From positions 186,001-250,000 of the forward strand of contig NW_015961988.1 in NCBI RefSeq assembly GCF_000497045.1: a DNA stretch of 64,000 bases. Reading direction: 5' to 3'. Source of the stretch: Kalmanozyma brasiliensis GHG001 (Eukaryota > Basidiomycota > Ustilaginomycetes > Ustilaginales). The translations under genes and the position numbers were made by a program. Below the pieces are notes generated by a model, which did no database searches, had not been told where the DNA came from, and was given only the letters and a program-made list of their open reading frames with translations. Every line of letters begins with the position of its first letter. Position 1 is the first letter of the stretch. Positions 10,395-21,057 of the stretch are shown here, in pieces.

Positions 10395-13300
10395 TCAATC
10401 CACCACGACATATCGGTTCTTAATGGGCCTCTTCTTAACCGTTCCCGTCCTATTCCCTCCAGGCGGAGGGGCAGGTAGATCGCCCATCCCAATCGGCGTA
10501 CTCGTCCCGGACGCCTTCGCCGGTTGAGCAGCGGGGGGCATCGACTTGTCCGCCAAATTGCTCCTCGCCCTTGTCAACCCACCCGACCCCGGTGGGCCGC
10601 GATTCGGTGCCAGACCCGAACTGCCCTCCTCGCTCCCCTCGCTGATGGGCGGCGTAGCTCTGCCGACGGTAAAGCTCGCCGAGGGACCACGCATCGGTGG
10701 GGCGCTAGCCGCGCCAGCGCTGCGATCCGGTTGCATCGCCGGGCTCGCCGACTGCGTCCTTGCCGGTGGCGGCGGCGGTGGCGTGCTCGCAGCGCTCCCC
10801 GTATCACCCACCTTCTTGTTCACCCACCGCTTGAGGTCTTTGTCGTACACAAAGCTCGTTTCTTCGCCAAGGTGGGCCTTTTTCGCCTTGGCCTGCGCCG
10901 CTTGAGCCGCACTGTCCGTGCTCGGACTGCGACCCCACAGACGACCGAACCACGAGGCCGAGGTCTTGAGCTCCTGCCTCTTCTCATCGGTGCCACTGGC
11001 GTTGCTCGTGGAGTCGTCGGCTTCGCTCTGCTTGGTCGTGTTGGCGAACGAGGTGCTGGCAACGCTGTCGTCGGCCGCATTGTCGTCGGCGGGTTCGTCC
11101 TTGGGCTTTCGGCGCATGCTTGAGTTGCCAAAGCCCAGGTCGTCGTCCACCTCGTCTTCCTCCTCTCGGTCCTCGTTGCGGCCGTGCGAAGGCGCATACT
11201 GATTGGCTTGCGACTGTGGCTGAGGCGTGCGGCTGTTGGAGGAAAAGGCGTCGAAAGGCGAGACGAAGCCGCCTTCGTCTGCACCCTCCAGAGCGTCGGC
11301 GCCATCGATATTGCTGACAAACTGCGGCTTTTGAGCGCCATGCGGTTGGTAGCCGTAGAAGGGAGCCTGTCCTGGAGTAGAGAGATGGCTGACGTCGCCT
11401 GCTTCTTCTTCATCGCCGGCCTCGTCTGCTCGAGATTCGGCGCCATATCCGCCGGCGTAGCCTCCATAGCTGCTGCCGCCATAGCCTCCGTAGTCACCGT
11501 ATCCGCCGTAGCCCGCTTCGGAGCCACCGTTGGCGGCCGTGCCATCGGCACTGGGTCGGCGAGAGCTGTTCGAAGTAGGTGCACCCAGACCAGCGCTGCC
11601 TGGCCAGGGAGCACCATCCGAAGCGAAGCTTGTTTCCGCTTGGTCATCGTAGGTTGACGACGCTGCAGAGAATTCAGACACTTCACCGCCGCGACCGTGA
11701 CCGTAGCCGTAGCTTGAGCCGGCTTGAAGGGTGGCGCCATAGCCAGGGTTGTTCCTCGGCATGTCGGAGCTCGACCTGATGCTCTCACGGTCGTAGTTGC
11801 TGGCACCTTCGCTGCTCGTGCCGTTGCCCGACGGTCTTGGCTGCGGCCAGTCGCTGTATGGATCCGAGTTCAAGGGTCGCATCGACAGCGCGGTGGAGGC
11901 ACGGTGTTTGGGCGAAGCGGCACGCTTGGTAGCGTTGCGGAAGTCCATAGCCGAACCGGATCGTGACGCCGGTCCGTTGGGCGAGCCGGTGCGCATGTCG
12001 TTGAACGACGGCTGCCTCGTCATGCCTCCGGATGCCGCGTCTGGCGTGATGGCGCTGTAGTGAGAGAAGGGACCGACGCTCGACGACACGGAGCCCTTGC
12101 TGTTCTTGCCAGTCGGATCGACTTCCGTCGCTCCCTCCTCGCCGGCGATGAACTTGGTAAAGCGACCTTCGAGCGCGCCCCATACGCCGTCTAGAGTGGG
12201 TCGCTGCATCTTGCGCGTCACCCAGTTGCCGCCGGGACCTGCGTGCGGTGCGCCGACCAGGCGATCCGAGAGCTGCTTCGACTGCGAAAGCAGCGTCGAG
12301 TGCAGGTACGGCGAATGCTTGCACTGCTTTAAGCACTGAGCGATCGCCTCGCAGTACCGTTGCGCCTTGGCGACCTCCCCCAAGTCGGCCAGCTGCTGTG
12401 CGTGGACAAGCTTGTACGCTTGCAGGTGCGGGATGCCCGGGAAAGGCTCCTGACCTTTGATGGCAGGGACAAGGCCCTGTGCGAACTCGAGCACCTCAGT
12501 CATCAGGATCGCGTCCAGGTCCTGCGCAAACGTGGAAGACGCTTTGGGACTCGAGACGCCGAGCAGCGTGAGTCGGGCACCGTTCGTGTCCGCACCGCCG
12601 ATCGGCGAAGTCTGGGGCGAGAGGAGGTAGCAGAAATGAGCAGCTTCGAGCAAGCCTCTCGTGCAGAGACCATCACCGATGGCGGTCAGAGCAGCAGAAT
12701 CGCTGGCACTGCGATTGCTTGCGACAATGACAGCCGACTCTTTCCAGCTTGGAAGGGCGGACGACGCCGCCACGGTTGCGTCCGCATTTGCAGGCTGCAG
12801 CCCGCCCATCTGACCCAGCTGCGTCTTGGTGCGGAACAGATCGAAGATCGACACAGGATCCTGGCCTGAAAAGACGTTGTAGGCGACCTTGAGTCCCTGC
12901 AGGTCCCCCTGACCCTGACCGACAAGCGAAGCCTCGCCAGCGCCGACCTCTTGCTCGATGAAGTCGCTCACCACCTGCTTCCAGCAGTCCTTGTCGAGGC
13001 AGCTGGCGATGGTCATGGCGTGCGCCCACATTTTTGTAGACACAGCGTAGTCGACAGCTTCGCGTCGCTCGCCACGCAAGAGCATGACTTGCAGCTTTTG
13101 CAGGAAGCCGGTGCGCAGCTCGTGAGATGTGATGACGCTGCCCTCGGCACCATTGTCTTGCGGTGTCGGCGTCACTGACATGGCAAAGATCCCGGCGGAC
13201 GTCGCATCTTGCGTCTCCGGGGCAACGATCAGCGTTCGCACACCTTGTTCGAAAGCCGTAGAGCTCGTCTGGCCGTCGTTCTCGACGAGGAGCTTGAGCA

Positions 13301-16300
13301 ATCGAAGCAGCAGAATCTTGTCTTCCGTCCTGCGCGCTTCGAGTTCTCCGTCTGACTCGAGACCTGCCTGACTGCCACGATGCGAGCCCGCAGACGAGCC
13401 CGAGAAGGACGCTTTTCGGCGCAAGTAGCCGACGCCAGCAGACAGGCCTTGGACGCGCTCGTCAAGGTGCTTGATCAAGGCCGCCTTCTTGCCCTTGTTG
13501 GCAGACGCAGCCCCAGTGGCTCGCGAGAGCGCATTGGTCCCGGCCGCCCCTTCAAAGACAGGGCCAGGGAAGGTCAAGGGGTCGAAAGCGGTGGCGTACG
13601 CCGACGACGGTACCAGCGACGAGAGCGCCTGGATCCTGACCTGCGTCGGGTGGCTCGAAGAGTTGTACGAGTACGAGCCGTAGACATTACCAGCGTTGTC
13701 CGCGCCGTCAGCCCCGTCACCTCCAGCGGGACTGCGCGACGTCGGGAAGTAGCTGACGAGCTTGCCTCCAATGCCAAAGCTGACCACAGGGACGGTGGCG
13801 CCACGTCGTGTCTGAAGCATGTCTGCACTTGACTCTGATGCGGCTTGCGAGCGCGCCTCGCTAGTGGCACTGTGAGGTCCTGGTCCCGGCGCGCCGTACG
13901 CGTACTGGTCGTGCGGCTCGTAGGGTGAAGGGGGCATGTCGTGCGCGTTGCCTTGGCCATAGTGCTGAGGCGATCCGGCGCGTTTGGTGAGTTCAAAGTA
14001 GTTGCCTTCCCCGGCCTCTCCGCGGGGCTGACTGGGTTCTGCATACGCATCGTCCACGCTGGACCCAAGCTCTCGTTGCGCTTGTGCTTGACCGTCGTGC
14101 GCCGCATATGGATCGTTGGTGTGATGAGTGGCTGAGGGCGGACCATACGGATCATAGCTGCTCCGCGATACAGCAGCACTCCCTTGCAACGGCGCGAACG
14201 CACTGCCTGTATCCGCTGCAGGGCTGTACGGATCTTGCGCAGGATAACCTGATGTGGACTCGCCGAGCCAGCCACCTTTTTCTCGTTGAGCGGCCAGAGG
14301 CGTTCTGGCTTCGAAATCGTCTTCGCCGAACGCATCGGATGCCTGATAGGCTTGACTCGTCTGTTCCTGCCCGTAGCCGAACGCATGCTCTGGATCTTGC
14401 GGTGCGGATCCTTCTTCCGAGTAGCCGTATTCGTCATCCGCCTTCGCGTTGTCCTCCAGATTGATACGGTCAAACGCACTAGTGGCGTCTTCGACTGGAT
14501 CTCCCGAGCCAGTCTCAGGATCGTATTCATCGATCTGGCGCACCTCCGTGTCGGACTGATCACCAGCGTGCAGACCCTGATCGAATCCGTGGTCGGACTC
14601 GTCTGTGACCGTCAACGTCGGGAGCGAATCGTCGCCAGCGATGAAGGTAGGAGGCGTAGCCGCCGCCTGCTCGAGTGAGTCGACCCAAGCGGAAGAGGGA
14701 TGCTTGTAGGTGGTCGGAGGCGTGTCGGTCGCCCCTGGCAGGTGTTGATGTCGCTTCTGGGGCGTCGTGGCGCCGTTCGACCATGCAGGCCGCTGCGATT
14801 CCTGCGGAGCTTCCTGTTCCTCCTCGAGCGAGATGGCTGCTGAGTTGCCCCTCGGGCGAGAGGATGTCTCCGAAGCGGCATGAGACGAAATGGACGCGCT
14901 GGCACTGTTGGCGTTTCGTGAGGCGGATCGAGATGAGCCTCTGGGCGGTCCGCGCGGTGGTCCCTGTGGCGGACCCTTGGGAGGCGGTGGCGGGAGACTG
15001 GCAGCTTGTGTGCTAGCAGCGGGGGGAGCCGCATACTCGGTTTGCGTTTCTTGGGCGAAAGTGGCTGCAGGCGGGTCGTATGGGCTAGCTGCGCGTGCCA
15101 CGGACCGACCGTTTGCGTTGGTGTCTGTGCCTGGAGTGGCTCCGTACGCACCTGCGTCGTAGCCAAGTGAGCTCGATTGCGCGGCCTCGGCGCCGTATCC
15201 GTAGTTCTGATCCGACCATCCTGGTTGCTGCTGCTGCTGCTCTGGTTGGGACTGTTGAGGCGGAGCGTAGGGGTCGTAAGATGGACTCTGCTGTTGTGCG
15301 TAGGGATCCGATGCTGCTGGCTGCTGTTGCGAGGCCTCGTCAGGGGCGGTATAGTCGGTGCTGCCGTAAGCAGAGTAGGAGGCGTCCTGCGCGTAGGAGC
15401 CGGCGCCGTACATGTCCTGCGCGTTCTGACCTTGAGCTGCATCGTACGATTGACCGGGTGGCGGTGCATCGTAGCTGTAGCCATGCCCTTGATCATAGCT
15501 TGCATAATCGTTCGAGACATGCTGGGCGGAGCCTTGGTACGCGGACTGGGCAGCAGCCGGAGCGTATGGATCGGCGGCAGCAGACTCGTTGTAGTTCAGC
15601 TCGCCGTAGCTAGACTGATCGTAGCTGTACTGCTGAGCGTCGGGCTGCCCGTACGCTTGTGTCTGCTGCTGCTGCTGCTGCTCGTAGCCTTGCTGCGAGT
15701 AGTCCTGCTGGGCATAGCCTTGCTGAGCATAGCCTTGCTGAGCATAGCCTTGCTGATCATAGCTTTGCTGCTCATAGCCTTGCTGACCGTAGCCCTGCTG
15801 GTCATAGTTCTGCTGTCCATAGCCTTGCTGATCGTAGCTTTGTTGGCCGTGCTCTGGCTGCTGTTGGTAGTCATAGCCTCCTTGCTGATAGCCATAATCT
15901 TGCTGCTGTTGATCATAGCTCTGCTGCTGGTCATACCCTGCTTGTTGATTTGTATACTCGTAGCCCTGCTGCTGGCTCGGATCGTAGCCATATTCTTGCT
16001 GCTGGTCACCCTGGTCGTAGCCATACCCTTGCTGCTGCTGATCATAGCTCTCCTGTTCGTATCCGACGATCTCGGCGCCGTCGGCTCCGATAGGTCTTCC
16101 GTAGGCGTCGTAGTGCGTCTCGCCAGCAGCGGAAGCGTCTCCCTGATTGAGCCAGTCTAGCGAGCCTTGACCGCCCTCCGTTGCACCGAACGGATCCGCC
16201 CCTTGTGCCGTCGCTGCTTCTGCAGTTGGCTGACCCGCTTGGTCGGTTCCGGAGCCAAGCCAATCGTCTTGGTAGTTGGAGTCCCCAAAGAGACCGCCGG

Positions 16301-16802
16301 GCGAAGCAGGATCGGAACCAGGAGTTGTCGCCTTTGCATCTGATGTCGGCACGGTCAGGCCCCCTGCTGGTGCTGAATCGGCCTGTGCTGCCTGTGAGGT
16401 GGCAGGTTCGACTCCGAAAAGGGCAGCAGCAGCGCCCGAAGCCGCTGCAGCCGCATCGGTTGGGTTGCTCTGGTCGCGACTATGAGACGCTCCGATCGAG
16501 GCAAATGGGTCCGACTCTTCCTCCTCCTCGGCGAGCTGTCCAAGGGAAGATGAGCCATTGGAGGCGGCGATGCTCGAGAAGGGGTCGTCGTCACCTGCTG
16601 ATCCGAAGAGCGACGCGGCGATTCCCACACTCGGTTTGGGAGCATGCCCCTTTTTGAACGGCGACGTTGATGAAGGAACCTGCAGGGATGATGATGGAGC
16701 AGCAGCTGCAGCCTCTTTCTGAGCAGCAGCAGTAGGCGTGTCGGTGTGAGACGGCTCGGATACCTGTGCCGCCGCATCAGGTGCAGCTGATGAGCTGCTC
16801 AT
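10395..16802 (-). CDS. SEC16: COPII coat assembly protein SEC16
   Basis: Single exon, 2,135 aa, a large peripheral scaffold of ER exit sites. The first 1,000 residues are disordered, with a Q/Y/G repeat block at about 250-390 and a Pro-rich [14 protein letters not shown] patch. The conserved core (about 1,000-1,550) starts with [15 protein letters not shown] and continues with the helical ACE1-like domain that binds Sec13 ([80 protein letters not shown]). The C-terminal 580 residues are again low-complexity but include the conserved SWFGRLWGR and KRWVNKK stretches that in Sec16 precede the Sec23-binding tail. Size and order match fungal Sec16 (yeast about 2,200 aa). It is divergent from RAD14, with 527 bp between their start codons. 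Confidence 0.93.
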   Translation of the reverse strand: MSSSSAAPDAAAQVSEPSHTDTPTAAAQKEAAAAAPSSSLQVPSSTSPFKKGHAPKPSVGIAASLFGSAGDDDPFSSIAASNGSSSLGQLAEEEEESDPFASIGASHSRDQSNPTDAAAAASGAAAALFGVEPATSQAAQADSAPAGGLTVPTSDAKATTPGSDPASPGGLFGDSNYQDDWLGSGTDQAGQPTAEAATAQGADPFGATEGGQGSLDWLNQGDASAAGETHYDAYGRPIGADGAEIVGYEQESYDQQQQGYGYDQGDQQQEYGYDPSQQQGYEYTNQQAGYDQQQSYDQQQQDYGYQQGGYDYQQQPEHGQQSYDQQGYGQQNYDQQGYGQQGYEQQSYDQQGYAQQGYAQQGYAQQDYSQQGYEQQQQQQTQAYGQPDAQQYSYDQSSYGELNYNESAAADPYAPAAAQSAYQGSAQHVSNDYASYDQGHGYSYDAPPPGQSYDAAQGQNAQDMYGAGSYAQDASYSAYGSTDYTAPDEASQQQPAASDPYAQQQSPSYDPYAPPQQSQPEQQQQQPGWSDQNYGYGAEAAQSSSLGYDAGAYGATPGTDTNANGRSVARAASPYDPPAATFAQETQTEYAAPPAASTQAASLPPPPPKGPPQGPPRGPPRGSSRSASRNANSASASISSHAASETSSRPRGNSAAISLEEEQEAPQESQRPAWSNGATTPQKRHQHLPGATDTPPTTYKHPSSAWVDSLEQAAATPPTFIAGDDSLPTLTVTDESDHGFDQGLHAGDQSDTEVRQIDEYDPETGSGDPVEDATSAFDRINLEDNAKADDEYGYSEEGSAPQDPEHAFGYGQEQTSQAYQASDAFGEDDFEARTPLAAQREKGGWLGESTSGYPAQDPYSPAADTGSAFAPLQGSAAVSRSSYDPYGPPSATHHTNDPYAAHDGQAQAQRELGSSVDDAYAEPSQPRGEAGEGNYFELTKRAGSPQHYGQGNAHDMPPSPYEPHDQYAYGAPGPGPHSATSEARSQAASESSADMLQTRRGATVPVVSFGIGGKLVSYFPTSRSPAGGDGADGADNAGNVYGSYSYNSSSHPTQVRIQALSSLVPSSAYATAFDPLTFPGPVFEGAAGTNALSRATGAASANKGKKAALIKHLDERVQGLSAGVGYLRRKASFSGSSAGSHRGSQAGLESDGELEARRTEDKILLLRLLKLLVENDGQTSSTAFEQGVRTLIVAPETQDATSAGIFAMSVTPTPQDNGAEGSVITSHELRTGFLQKLQVMLLRGERREAVDYAVSTKMWAHAMTIASCLDKDCWKQVVSDFIEQEVGAGEASLVGQGQGDLQGLKVAYNVFSGQDPVSIFDLFRTKTQLGQMGGLQPANADATVAASSALPSWKESAVIVASNRSASDSAALTAIGDGLCTRGLLEAAHFCYLLSPQTSPIGGADTNGARLTLLGVSSPKASSTFAQDLDAILMTEVLEFAQGLVPAIKGQEPFPGIPHLQAYKLVHAQQLADLGEVAKAQRYCEAIAQCLKQCKHSPYLHSTLLSQSKQLSDRLVGAPHAGPGGNWVTRKMQRPTLDGVWGALEGRFTKFIAGEEGATEVDPTGKNSKGSVSSSVGPFSHYSAITPDAASGGMTRQPSFNDMRTGSPNGPASRSGSAMDFRNATKRAASPKHRASTALSMRPLNSDPYSDWPQPRPSGNGTSSEGASNYDRESIRSSSDMPRNNPGYGATLQAGSSYGYGHGRGGEVSEFSAASSTYDDQAETSFASDGAPWPGSAGLGAPTSNSSRRPSADGTAANGGSEAGYGGYGDYGGYGGSSYGGYAGGYGAESRADEAGDEEEAGDVSHLSTPGQAPFYGYQPHGAQKPQFVSNIDGADALEGADEGGFVSPFDAFSSNSRTPQPQSQANQYAPSHGRNEDREEEDEVDDDLGFGNSSMRRKPKDEPADDNAADDSVASTSFANTTKQSEADDSTSNASGTDEKRQELKTSASWFGRLWGRSPSTDSAAQAAQAKAKKAHLGEETSFVYDKDLKRWVNKKVGDTGSAASTPPPPPPARTQSASPAMQPDRSAGAASAPPMRGPSASFTVGRATPPISEGSEEGSSGLAPNRGPPGSGGLTRARSNLADKSMPPAAQPAKASGTSTPIGMGDLPAPPPGGNRTGTVKKRPIKNRYVVVD
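15655..16055 (-). repeat. Tandem Y-G-Q-Q coding repeats inside SEC16
   Basis: About 400 bp of degenerate 15- to 24-bp tandem units. On the minus strand they read GGC-TAT-GCT-CAG-CAA-like and code for GYAQQ, GYGQQ and SYDQQ pentads. At 15715-15760 the unit repeats almost perfectly. The encoded segment is a Q/Y/G prion-like tract, and the plus strand gives a spurious Leu-rich open frame. Confidence 0.85.
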
Positions 16803-17329
16803 GATGTGCAGACGATGAGAAGCCTAGCGAATGCCGCGCCAAGGTTGTCGAGCCCGATCGCAAGTGAAAACGTCCAAGTGGTTCCCCTTAGATACTCATG
16901 AAGTGAAGGTCCGAGCTAACGATGGCTTGCGTCGGGTTGCCTAGATCGTGATGGTGCGGGTTCTGATGCGTGTGCCGTTCGTCCTTCCTTGTCGGCACGA
17001 TTGCTCGGGTTGATGGTGGTGAAGCAGCCAAGAAGGGTCTGAGCTATGAGCATCGTCGTTCCGCTTGCCGCGTTGGTTTCAGATGTGCGGAGGACGGGGC
17101 CAAAGACTGACGAAACGACACTCTCAGCTCTTTCGCCTTGACTAACAAGCTCGGGCCACGTCAAAAGGGCTCAAATTCTGCCGAATCTTCGTCATTTCCA
17201 ACCCTTTTGACGAGCTAACACCTTTGAACCCCAAAAAATCCACAACTCAGCCTCCACTTTCTAAACCTCTCTGCGCCCTCGCCATCAACCTTCACCCTCA
17301 TCCTCAACCTTCCAGTGCACCGTAACATC
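16803..17329. promoter_or_regulatory. Bidirectional promoter region SEC16 / RAD14
   Basis: The 527 bp between the two divergent start codons hold no coding frame with a recognisable domain. The C-rich, A-rich tract at 17200-17320 looks like the RAD14 leader. No TATA box is obvious. Confidence 0.5.
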
Positions 17330-18346
17330 ATGGCGGCGATGGCATCGACCTCTCGCACGACGCTCGATATGGACCCGGCCGATCAAGCGTGGGCCATCAC
17401 CGAGAATCGCTTCCGTGCTCGGGCGCGGCTACGTCTTCAAGCGCGTTCCCGCCGACCTCGAACCCAACCCCCAGCTGTCCCCTCCATCGGTCCCAATGCG
17501 AATCTCTCCACTGTCCCCTCTACGTCTCGCAATGCGCAGCTCGATCCTTCTTCACTCAGCGTCGTCGGCTCCAAGGGCAACGTCGCGCGTACTCGCAAGG
17601 TGGACGAAAACGAACTTCCGTTGCAACGAGACAAATCCCTGGGCGACTATATCGAATTCGACCTCTCCAAGCTGCACAACTCCAAAGGTGGATTCCTCAT
17701 CGATGATGAAGACCCGTCCGCATCCACCAAAAAGCTCGACGACTTACGAAAAGAGAAAGAGCGAGAAAAGCAACGCATGCGGGATTACGCCGAACCGGGT
17801 ATCTCGTTGGATCTGGCCACCAGACCGACATGCGAGAACTGCGGCAGCCCCGAGATCGTCGACCATCCCTTCAAACGTGTGTTTGGCATCATCGTCTGCA
17901 AAAAGTGCGAGCGGGAGAAACCCGAGCTATATTCACTCCTCACAAAGACCGAGGTCAAGGAGGACTATCTCTTGACAGACGCAGAGTTGAAGGATGAAGA
18001 ACTCATGCCCCATCTCCTCAAGGCAAATCCGCACAAGGCGACGTATAGCAACATGATGTTGTTCTGCAGAAAGCAGGTCGAGGAGTTTGCCTTTGGACCG
18101 GGCAAGTGGGGGTCCGAGGCGGGGTTGGATGCCGAATTTGAGCGGAGGGAGGAGGAGAAGGCCAGGAAGAGGGGGAAGAAGTTCCAACAGGGTCTGGCGG
18201 ATTTGCGGAAAAGAACGAGGGACAACGTCTGGCAGAGGAGGAAGGATGAGGAGCATGTGCATGAGTGGGAGGAGGCGGAGGAGAGGGGCAAGGCGGTGCA
18301 GAGGTGTACGCAGTGTGGGTACGCCGTCGAGGTCGAAGTGTTCTGA
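17330..18346 (+). CDS. RAD14: DNA damage-recognition protein RAD14 (XPA)
   Basis: Single exon, 338 aa. The C4 zinc finger is C168-x2-C171 (CENCGSPEIVD), then C190-KK-C193, followed by the XPA C-terminal DNA-binding domain (SLLTKTEVKEDYLLTDAEL; PHLLKANPHKATYSNMMLFCRKQVEEFAFGPGKWGSEAGLD). XPA/Rad14 verifies damage and positions the pre-incision complex in nucleotide excision repair, binding RPA, TFIIH and Rad1-Rad10 in the nucleus. The start is the ATG at 17330; an in-frame GTG at 17315 is not used as a start in fungi. Oddity: an additional C326-x2-C329 pair (CTQCGYAVEVEVF) at the extreme C-terminus, within a basic/acidic helix, could bind another metal. Confidence 0.94.
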   Translation: MAAMASTSRTTLDMDPADQAWAITENRFRARARLRLQARSRRPRTQPPAVPSIGPNANLSTVPSTSRNAQLDPSSLSVVGSKGNVARTRKVDENELPLQRDKSLGDYIEFDLSKLHNSKGGFLIDDEDPSASTKKLDDLRKEKEREKQRMRDYAEPGISLDLATRPTCENCGSPEIVDHPFKRVFGIIVCKKCEREKPELYSLLTKTEVKEDYLLTDAELKDEELMPHLLKANPHKATYSNMMLFCRKQVEEFAFGPGKWGSEAGLDAEFERREEEKARKRGKKFQQGLADLRKRTRDNVWQRRKDEEHVHEWEEAEERGKAVQRCTQCGYAVEVEVF

Positions 18347-18450
18347 AGGCGATCATTGATAGCGTTCTTGACATCTCGATGATGGAAAGCAAACAGTCAC
18401 TCTTCCTGTATGCATTGTTGGATTGCATGCTTCTTCACCCCAGCGTCGAA

Positions 18451-21057
18451 TCACGGGAAGATCTCGGCCATCATCAAGGCAACCGTGCTCGTCCATCCCG
18501 TGAACGGATACCCCCTCTGTCCCTTTCCATCCTTTGGATTGTACTGTTCGAAGACATATCCGGTCCTCTCGTACTCCTTGAACGTATTTGCCACCACATT
18601 CTCCCGCAACCTCTCGTAGATCTGCTGCGCCTGCTTCTGATGAGGACCCGACGTGGTCGCGTACTTGTTGCGCAACGCCCTCAAGCTGAGGTAGCTCATG
18701 TGCACCCACACGGGTCCTCGCCAGTAGTTGTCTCCCTTGCCAAAGTGCTCGTCCTTGAGGCTGAGCGATCGGATGCCGTACGGCGACCACAGCTGCTCTG
18801 GATCCGAGAGCAGATCCAGCACATGACCCAAGTGTGGCGAGTCGGGCGGGAGCAGCTCGAGCATGAACGGGAACAGAGAGACGTAGCCAGCGTGGCAGAC
18901 GTGGTACGACTGATCGTGCTCGTCGACGCTCGCATCGCAGTACATCTTGTTCTCCTCGCTCCAATGCAGATCTTCCAGATTGGCAACGATGTCCGAGTAG
19001 TGCCGGGAGAACTCTTCCACGTCGTCCTCCTTGCCCAGAACGCGGGCGATCTTGGTCATGGTGTCGGCGAAAGAGCCCATCCACGAGTGCAGGTCAACGT
19101 GAAGCTCGCCCGTGTGAGGCACAGGCGCACGCGGATAGTCATCCAATCCACTTGTCAAGACATGGTCCTTGGTGCGGCCGCGCCATCGATACGCCTCTAG
19201 CCTCGAAGTGGCCTCGCGGTCCCATTCGCGCACTTCGCCCCGTTGCGTGCGGCGGAACCAACGGTAGTGTCGACGCAGCTTGGGATAGATTTCGCGCAAG
19301 AAGGCTTGACCGAGCGCCGTCGAGACCAGCATCTTTTCCGAGATGGGCGCTTCCTCTAGCGATTGCGAGTCTACGAGAGCTTCCTGGTTGCCAAGAGAAG
19401 CGACGCTTAATCCTGACTTTTCGATTCGAGCGACAAGACGGTCAACGTAAGCGCTGACAGCCAGGATGAGGGTCGGCGGGTTGCCGTACTGCGGGTACTG
19501 GGTCTGGAAGCCATCAGGCACGCGTGACCTGGCCTCGTCGCCAAGGATCTGCTCGCGGGCCACCCAGCCGTCTCGATCGATCAAGCGAATCCAACTGCGC
19601 AGAATGTCGAGACTGAGGTCGTTGTCCCACGCACCAATGTGAGCCAGGTGGAAACCTTCATCCCAGTAGAAGCCGCGTGGGAAGATGTTCCGGCAGGGCG
19701 TGGCGGTGAAATGCTGTTCAGGTTCGGTGCGCTGTGGGTTGGGCTGACCATCCACCTCGGGATCGTAGACGCCCGAGCCGGCCTCAATGTCGTGTTCGTG
19801 CTTGAAGGTGCGGTCGACAATGGAGGAGCCGTGATAGAAGCCGATACCTCCTGTGATAGAAGAAGTGAGGTCACGGGCGTACTCGATTTGCTGTGCCGAG
19901 TAGTTTTTCTTGTTGAGGCGAAGAGCGCTTGTGAAGCGCTCATCGTAGGCTTGACGAGAAGCTCGGAGTGCTTGCGTCAGTCCAGCAGACGAAAGGAGCT
20001 CGCCCTTGGGTGTGGATGCGCTGTCGTAGAAGACGTCAAAGGTGAAGTTACCGGTGAAAGATTTCTGGACGGCAAAGATGGTGGAACCAGGCGCGATTTG
20101 GTCCGAGAGAGAGAGGGTGAGGGCAGGATCGGGCATGTTGTCCTTTCCGAACGTCTGTATTGCTTGCTGCAAACGGACCGCGATGTCGTTCTGAATGACG
20201 TCCTTACCCTTCCAGACCGTGTCGACGGGAATCCGCTTGCCAAAGACGTGAGACTTGCCAACGGTCTCGGCGTAGTCGTCGGCGGTAGCAGAACCGCTGT
20301 GCCTGGTGACGAATTGATTGCCATTGGTGTTCGAGTTGCCATGAGCCGCCTCTGGCTCTTCGACGCGCAGTACAAAGTCGCCAAGTCCTGGAACGGAGCC
20401 AGCAAGACGCACGGGCCGGTGACGCTCAATCCCTTGCCCTGGCTCCACCTCGGTTTCGAGACCGAGCGTGCCGCCCAGGGTCTCGATGGCGGTGTACCAG
20501 AAGGTGGTGAGGGATGCTGGCTTTGTGGGATCCAGGACAGTGCCCGAGATGCGAGCGCCCCAGCTGCCGCCGTTCTTGTTGGCGGTGTTGACTTTGAGGA
20601 AGCTGGTCTCGAGGCGGTAGTTGTTCTCGTTGTCGTTGATCTCTTGAACGCCAAATTCGCGCCCGTCGTGGTACTTCCATGTGAAGCCCTTCATACCATC
20701 TTGATCGCTGCACTGATGTCGAATGTGCTGATAGTTGGCGTAGTCCTGCAAGCCGAACCAGGCGAGACCGGTGAGGAGCGAGTCGGGAAGACGGGGACGA
20801 AGACCAAAGTAGATTTGTGGACGGTATGTACCCCAGAGCAAGGAAGCGTCGGCGAGCTCTTTGGCTTGTTGCGCTTCTGGTGGTATCGAGATCTGCGCGT
20901 CGTCGTCTGCATCTGCATCGTCATCGTCGAAGTCGTCTGCATCGTACGCGTGTGTTCGGAGAGGAGTCAGAACAAGCAGCAGCAAAAGAGATGCGGCCAC
21001 GATGGCCACAAAGGTTCGTAGACGTGCTCTTCGCCGCGACGCGCACTGATGCGTCAT
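18451..21057 (-). CDS. CWH41: Mannosyl-oligosaccharide glucosidase I (GH63)
   Basis: Single exon, 868 aa, type II ER membrane protein. It has a short basic cytosolic N-terminus, a signal anchor (about residues 14-36) and an acidic linker (DADDFDDDDADADDDA). The GH63 N-domain follows (LWGTYRPQIYFGLRPRLPDSLLTGLAWFG), then the (alpha/alpha)6 catalytic domain. Candidate catalytic acids are D466 in FYWDEGFH and E837 in YVFEQYNP, the positions equivalent to the two carboxylates of yeast Cwh41. Other family signatures are WRGPVWVHMSYL and the C-terminal GYPFTGWTSTVALMMAEIFP. It removes the outermost alpha-1,2-glucose of Glc3Man9GlcNAc2 during N-glycan processing in the ER. It converges with RAD14 (105 bp between stops). 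Confidence 0.95.
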   Translation of the reverse strand: MTHQCASRRRARLRTFVAIVAASLLLLLVLTPLRTHAYDADDFDDDDADADDDAQISIPPEAQQAKELADASLLWGTYRPQIYFGLRPRLPDSLLTGLAWFGLQDYANYQHIRHQCSDQDGMKGFTWKYHDGREFGVQEINDNENNYRLETSFLKVNTANKNGGSWGARISGTVLDPTKPASLTTFWYTAIETLGGTLGLETEVEPGQGIERHRPVRLAGSVPGLGDFVLRVEEPEAAHGNSNTNGNQFVTRHSGSATADDYAETVGKSHVFGKRIPVDTVWKGKDVIQNDIAVRLQQAIQTFGKDNMPDPALTLSLSDQIAPGSTIFAVQKSFTGNFTFDVFYDSASTPKGELLSSAGLTQALRASRQAYDERFTSALRLNKKNYSAQQIEYARDLTSSITGGIGFYHGSSIVDRTFKHEHDIEAGSGVYDPEVDGQPNPQRTEPEQHFTATPCRNIFPRGFYWDEGFHLAHIGAWDNDLSLDILRSWIRLIDRDGWVAREQILGDEARSRVPDGFQTQYPQYGNPPTLILAVSAYVDRLVARIEKSGLSVASLGNQEALVDSQSLEEAPISEKMLVSTALGQAFLREIYPKLRRHYRWFRRTQRGEVREWDREATSRLEAYRWRGRTKDHVLTSGLDDYPRAPVPHTGELHVDLHSWMGSFADTMTKIARVLGKEDDVEEFSRHYSDIVANLEDLHWSEENKMYCDASVDEHDQSYHVCHAGYVSLFPFMLELLPPDSPHLGHVLDLLSDPEQLWSPYGIRSLSLKDEHFGKGDNYWRGPVWVHMSYLSLRALRNKYATTSGPHQKQAQQIYERLRENVVANTFKEYERTGYVFEQYNPKDGKGQRGYPFTGWTSTVALMMAEIFP

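Noticed and set aside
15177..16160. 327-codon plus-strand frame rich in Leu and Val, seemingly multi-pass membrane protein
   Set aside because: It is the antisense reading of the CAG/CAA-TAT-GGC repeats of SEC16; the hydrophobicity is an artefact of the repeat.
19639..21021. 460-codon plus-strand frame
   Set aside because: Antisense to glucosidase I, whose family motifs are unambiguous on the minus strand.
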